Assembly: GCF_002127325.2 (NCBI RefSeq)
Contig: NC_035447.2
Location: forward strand, 26,923,762 to 26,987,761
Direction: 5' to 3'
From: Helianthus annuus
Lineage: Eukaryota > Streptophyta > Magnoliopsida > Asterales > Asteraceae
Length of the DNA stretch: 64,000 nt
Part shown: positions 59,640 through 64,000 of the stretch, one piece after another
How the letters are laid out: each line of letters starts with the position of its first letter
How positions within the stretch are numbered: position 1 is the stretch's first letter
Program-made: the position numbers and the translations under genes
Notes under the pieces: model-generated
What the model was told of the DNA's origin: nothing
Database searches by the model: none
The model's input: only the letters and a program-made list of their open reading frames with translations

Positions 59640-60366
59640 CTTCAAGTTCACAAATAGTGACTCCTAGCTTATATATTCCTCGCTATATCTGCCAACAACG
59701 TGTAAGTACATACAATTGCAACCATAATCTCGATGAACACAATGAATCCAATAAGCACCCACACTAGTCCAAATTTCTTGTAAGTGCCCCCAAGTAACAC
59801 AAGGATGGCAATATGATTGATGCTGTGACACTTAAAAATGGCCCCACAAGTGACAGCAAATAGCCAAAGAAAGGGAGTACTATTGTGCTTATTACGATTG
59901 ATGTTCTGATCAAGAGGCTAAACTTTCTAGTCTTGTAAAACGATAAAAATCTTTCTTCAATAGTGTGGATAATTGGTGTCATCATCAGGGGCGGTTCTTA
60001 GAAGGCCACTGGCAGGGCCACGGCCCGGGCAAGTTTTTCGGCCGTAGTGCTAATTTTCCGCATTTCGATCGAAATTTTTTATATATACTATGTTTGGCCC
60101 GGGCTTGCCCAGGCTTTTTTTTAGTGCCCGTGTCAATTCGGCCCTGGCACGTTCAACGGGCAAGATCTGCCAGTGGTCATCATCAATGTATATTTAGCTA
60201 TTGGGTTCACGAGGGTAGTGCATACAGCCACTATTGAGCGTATTTTGTAGGTAGGAAGGTTTAAGGTAACCTGTGACTCTACCTCTGAACCAACAACTAC
60301 CATCCACGAGTAAGTAATTGTGCAGAAGACAAAACAAACTAGCAGCACCTTCATTTTAGAACGCAT
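59640..60366 (-). pseudogene. AVT1-like vacuolar amino-acid transporter fragment
   Basis: The minus strand from 60366 reads KVLLVCFVFCTITYSWMVV, VTLNLPTYKIRSIVAVCTT and LVNPIAKYTLMMT. After an insertion it continues with IIHTIEERFLSFYKTRKFS, LLIRTSIVISTIV, FFGYLLSLVGPFLSVTASI and, one base out of frame, FGLVWVLIGFIVFIEIMVA. These are the last membrane helices of AAAP-family AVT1 transporters, which move neutral amino acids across the vacuole membrane. Upstream helices are absent, an insertion splits it and a frameshift follows, so it is a pseudogene. It lies just outside the Pack-MULE. Confidence 0.85.
59988..60175. mobile_element. small 188-bp insertion with 10-bp TSD
   Basis: The word GTCATCATCA occurs exactly on both sides (59978-59987 and 60176-60185), within the AVT1-like coding sequence. 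The insert starts GGGGCGGTTCTTAGAAGG and has GC-rich ends containing CCACTGGCAG in both orientations. It has no poly-A tail, so it is probably a DNA-type MITE rather than a SINE. Superfamily is unclear. Confidence 0.75.
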
Positions 60367-61189
60367 AAAAGAAAGCTATAGTTATAGCAAGTTAAGAATC
60401 TTGAACTTTATGAACTAACATGATATTTTATCTCAAACCATATATAAACCATGATAAACGGATCTTTAGTAGTCTAATACAAATGTATAAGACCTCCTCG
60501 ATTATTATATTCAAAACATTATTTCATGACTGATATAATACAAATCTTTTTAAATAGGGAGCGCGGAAGGGGGAGGGGGAGTTTTAAAGAAAAAAATATG
60601 GGGGCTGGACTCAATACATATCAAATTTTCAGAAACTTTCTGTACAATTTACACTTCAAAGCGAAAAGAACAAAGGGGTCGAGGCCTCGCTAGGGCCAAG
60701 TAAGTTCATCCCTTGACTATAATCATACTTGACACATTAACTCTAAAAATGAATAACTTTGCTTTGAACCTATTGCACCTCTTATACAAACATACGGTAA
60801 CTTTAGATCATACCGCAACATAATGCAAGAAACATTGATCAATGAATAGGGTGAAAGTTATTTATTAATATTCTAACCTAAATTTTTTGTATGCCTATAT
60901 GATTGAAAAAAAAAATTGAAAGGAGGGAAATTGTTAGAGAAATTTGTTTGTATCAAATTTGATAAAATGTATTATGTTTTTTCAATACATCTTACATACA
61001 TATATATAGGGTATAATGCCCTCTTTGATTCTAGCTGATGAATAAAATGATACTTGATGTGTATATGTTTACTCTTGCCATGATAGACGGGATCTAGGAT
61101 CTTTCGCTAAACAAATTGTGGATTTATTATCACAATATTTGACTATTAGATGATTAACCTAGATATGGATTGGAGCTCATCGATAATCC
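60367..61189. other. no gene seen
   Basis: AT-rich sequence with no supported ORF. Part may be upstream introns of the AVT1-like relic. Confidence 0.4.
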
Positions 61190-61960
61190 TTTTTAATCAA
61201 AGGGCTTGAAAACCTGCCATGGACAAAGCCATGTACTCGTCTTTGGTTGAAGACAAGGAAACAACTTTTCATTTCTTAGATTACTAGGATATGGCTCTTG
61301 ACCCTAAACGAAATGTATAACGCGATGGCCTTTTATTATCATCAAGATTTCCAGCATAATCACAATCGCTAATATATTTTACTATTTGTTTCTCTGCTTC
61401 CCAATGGGGTTTCTTTGGTAATTGAAAACATGATGTCAGGAAGAGTGTTTGTTATGTATATAAATATAAGACTCCCTACTAAGCTCTGATAGATATTGGG
61501 GTTTACATCTTCGAAATCATCCTCAGACAACCTTAAACCATATTCCATATGTGTAGCAATCCTTCATTCGAAATCGACCAAGTAGATCTTTAGCATATTT
61601 GTATTGTGATATTTTAATATTTCTTTGATCATAGGTAACTTCCACACCCAAAATAGTTCAATTTTCCAATGTCCCCCATTTCAGCTTCCTTTTACTTTGA
61701 TTCTTTAAAGGTAGCTATTTATCAAGAGAATTGCGTTCAATGATAAGGTCATCCGCATATAGGCACACAAATAGTCTCATATTCCCAGTTTGTTTCATGA
61801 ATAATGTATGTTTGAAAGCTCACTTTTAAAAGCTATGATTGTAAAGCAATAGTCTATATTATTGTACCAATCTCTCGGTGCTTGTTTCAACTCATATAGT
61901 GCCTTTTTAAAAATACATACCGTTATTGTCCTTTATAATTGCATATATAAAACAAAACAT
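61190..61960 (-). pseudogene. decayed copia RT/RNase H remnant
   Basis: On the minus strand KALYELKQAPRDWYNN (about 61865-61915) and LYADDLIIERNSLD (about 61735-61780) are the RT motifs around the YADD box, followed leftward by weak RNase H sequence. Stops are frequent. There is no LTR in sight. It is an old, unrelated copia fragment. Confidence 0.8.
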
Positions 61961-62119
61961 TAATAAGTTAAAGCATGATAAACATTCATGAAACCTGTTT
62001 GCATTTTCAACCAATTATCAAACAAAGATAAAAGGTCGGCACATGATCAAACAAACCTAGAAAGATCAAAACATGACATATCATCCCCATGCAAGAATAG
62101 CCTTACTGTTCTTTGTATT

Positions 62120-62448
62120 TCATGATTTATCCAGACCTACCTTCTTTTCTTTACTGTCGTTAATAATACTTCCGGTCGGGTCTCTCAACTTGCAAGCTAT
62201 TTCGTCGTTCAGTACCAGCTGATTTCCAAGGTACTCCAAGGCTTTTGTACGATCAGTAGACTCAGGGATGTCAACAATTGGAGAGAGGGTTTTCATGTAT
62301 TTTTTATGTCTTTGATTACAAGAGTTGTCACCATTCCGCATAAGCTTCTTATAGTTCCTTCTTCGAGGGTTTCTTTTTCGAAATTCTTCTTAAGAATGTT
62401 TTGTACTTCTTCGTTGCTTCCATTATGTTTGTTAGTTGAAGAAGACAT
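62120..62448 (-). CDS. small hypothetical protein, possibly frameshifted
   Basis: A minus-strand start near 62448 reads MSSSTNKHNGSNEEVQNIL, and a different frame from 62341 (or earlier) reads KTLSPIVDIPESTDRTKAL and ends VGLDKS at 62120. A one-base slip near 62350 would join them into one charged protein of about 108 residues. I do not recognise the family. Its composition is protein-like, unlike the surrounding AT-rich noise. It is arranged head to head with 62684-63013. Confidence 0.4.
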
Positions 62449-62683
62449 GTTTTGGCGGTATGTATTTTCTGAGAAAAATACTTGGGTGGCTTATTGGTAG
62501 AAAAAATAGAAATATATGTTCATCTACCGCATTTAAAGGTATTAAACGCGGTGAGTTAATGTTATTTGAATGGTAGGTATAATCTATCAGGTTTTCTTTT
62601 AAAAATATGTAAACATGCATTACTTCTAATAGTGTTATCATATATCCTATATCTTTTGTGTAAGCTATTATTGACTTTCTCAT

Positions 62684-63013
62684 ATGATGGCATCATCTTC
62701 ATCATCGCCACCAGCAGACGACAATGTGAAGGGTGAATTAATTAGGCAGGTTCTTCTACAATACAACAGGGATGTATTATGTAGTGATGTGTTAAAGCAG
62801 AGTTATACACGTTTATCGAAGTGTATTGACAAAAAAGACAAGGTAACTACGAAACTAATGTCCTTGCCAGCATCTGCAATTCGTGATCTCGTCATGGTTT
62901 TTACCCTTGACGAGAAAAAGAAAGATCTGGAGAAGTTCGAAAAAATTGCGGTCATTTTAGATTACCTAAAGTGTTCTATTGAATTGAAGTTGCAAATTTT
63001 AGAATCCTATTAA
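62684..63013 (+). CDS. small hypothetical protein (109 residues)
   Basis: It starts MMASSSSSPPADDNVKGEL and continues as an amphipathic, Lys/Asp/Leu-rich and mainly helical sequence (LMSLPASAIRDLVMVFTLD, KIAVILDYLKCSIELKLQI), ending at the TAA of 63011-63013. There is no signal peptide, membrane helix or known motif. The upstream divergent ORF starts about 235 bp away, so they might share a promoter region. Coding status is uncertain but composition favours a real or recently real gene. Confidence 0.5.
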   Translation: MMASSSSSPPADDNVKGELIRQVLLQYNRDVLCSDVLKQSYTRLSKCIDKKDKVTTKLMSLPASAIRDLVMVFTLDEKKKDLEKFEKIAVILDYLKCSIELKLQILESY

Positions 63014-64000
63014 GTTTGTTAAATGTTATTGCTTTGTGTATGCTTTACCGGTTATGTATTAGTTCTTTATGTACTTACGTACTGTTGTAAATAACTATTC
63101 GTTTTGTGTTTGTGGTGGTTTAATCTTTCTATTTAAAGTTAGTAATCGTTTAGTCATAACACAATGGATGTACTAGTCATAGTATTCATAATTTTTTACT
63201 TGTAGTTTGGTCATTAAATAACTTATTGAATTTGTTAGTTTTTGTAAATAAAATAGTATTTATATATTGTGTAGTTAAGGAGAATTAGAAATTTCCCACG
63301 TTGTAATATGTGTAGTTAAGGAATAGTTCTTAATGGAATGGTTTTTGTGGAATATTGTCATTGTGTATTTTGTGTATCATTGTGTTATTTGTCTTCTGTT
63401 TTTTATATATTTGATTTTTTTTTTTGTAGTTGTCTATTTTTATATATAACATTGTGTAATTAACTTCCTACTTTTTTTTTGTTGTGGTTCTTTTTCTTTT
63501 TCAATAAGGCAATTTTTATAAAAAAACAATAGTTTTTAGAAAAGACAAAGTAATATATAAAACACAATGCCACAAACAAACTAAGAGGTAATTATTTTCA
63601 CAATGACAATAACACAATGTTAGAAATATAACACAATCATTTATAAAAAAAAAATCATTAAAAAATATACCCGTGTATGTGTATATGTTTACCTCAAAAT
63701 TAGAAACGGTTTCTAATATATATAGTTATCTACTTTTATTTACCCCCTATCGCCTATAGTATGTAAAAACCAGTTACTACCTAGTACCCATAGTTTTAGG
63801 ACTTTTTACTCACGTGTGTTAACTATTAGTTCAGGTAGTTTTATGTAGTTTTTCATTTTTCAAAGGAATCACTTTGCATATATGTTTTTCTCCTCTCTGT
63901 GTTGACGAAAGTATTTCTACTTCAAGCATAATCGTAAGTGAATATGAAGGATCTTCCTTCTCGGTTAATATTGATGAGGATTATTCCAAGACTTCCGGCA
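63014..64000. other. AT-rich sequence, no gene supported
   Basis: Probable 3' flank of the small ORF followed by low-complexity T- and A-rich DNA. The last 90 bases read as open plus-strand sequence (IIVSEYEGSSFSVNIDEDY) that could begin an exon continuing beyond the window, but it is too short to call. Confidence 0.4.

Overview
The window is nuclear DNA of a flowering plant: AT-rich, with GT-AG introns, several families of plant LTR retrotransposons, Tourist/hAT/Mutator miniature elements, Helitrons and an intact NIP aquaporin gene with the family's usual five exons. The style of the copia gag and of the Harbinger-type Myb-like proteins suggests an asterid, probably an Asteraceae species (sunflower, lettuce or chicory group). 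That placement is inference. Almost everything here is mobile DNA. The one clearly intact host gene is the aquaporin at 39827-41489.

Layout. 1-7801: decayed Ty1/copia element of Sirevirus type (gag, PR, INT, RT, RNase H, long 3' noncoding tract, 3' LTR), cut by the left edge. 8530-9922: a 0.7 kb tandem duplication that carries a hAT MITE, followed by a TA/TG microsatellite. 10456-11802: minus-strand solo-LTR-like unit, then a SINE tail and small MITEs. 14133-16657: Harbinger-type element with an intact two-exon Myb-like ORF1 and no transposase. 16880-17888: foldback and Mutator-like MITEs. 18100-19888: a GLUTAMINE DUMPER-like gene broken by three transposons nested inside one another, each with its own target-site duplication (TSD). 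20104-21695: Tourist MITE and LINE remnant. 22230-37266: a nest of LTR elements. A gag-only gypsy derivative (22230-30584) abuts an LTR (C) that is split by a minus-strand 3.8 kb solo LTR (B, perfect ACTCC TSD), which itself holds a hAT MITE. LTR C ends inside the reverse-transcriptase region of an Ale-like copia element.

39719-41489: NIP2-type aquaporin with a G-S-G-R selectivity filter and exactly 108 residues between the two NPA motifs, the signature of silicon-permeable Lsi1 channels. 42168-45015: three MITE-type elements side by side. 47773-59488: a Pack-MULE with about 0.25 kb terminal inverted repeats and a 9-bp TSD. It captured the first exon of a LONGIFOLIA/TRM-like gene and was later filled by Helitron DNA. 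The Helitron DNA carries exons of an organellar isoleucyl-tRNA synthetase, the ankyrin region of KEEP ON GOING, exons of a lysosomal alpha-mannosidase and a processed-looking AP180/ANTH clathrin-assembly fragment. A Harbinger element is also lodged in it. 59640-62000: a broken AVT1-type amino-acid transporter and a decayed minus-strand copia. 62120-63013: two small divergent ORFs of unknown function. The last kilobase shows nothing I can assign.

Two patterns seem to go beyond routine transposon annotation. One is the five-gene composite at 47.8-59.5 kb, in which all four Helitron-captured fragments point the same way. The other is a candidate leader intron inside the LTRs of at least two related gypsy families: a GTAAGT donor about 120 nt after the TATA box and a TTTCAG/GT acceptor over 2 kb further on, with the acceptor alone also present in a third LTR.
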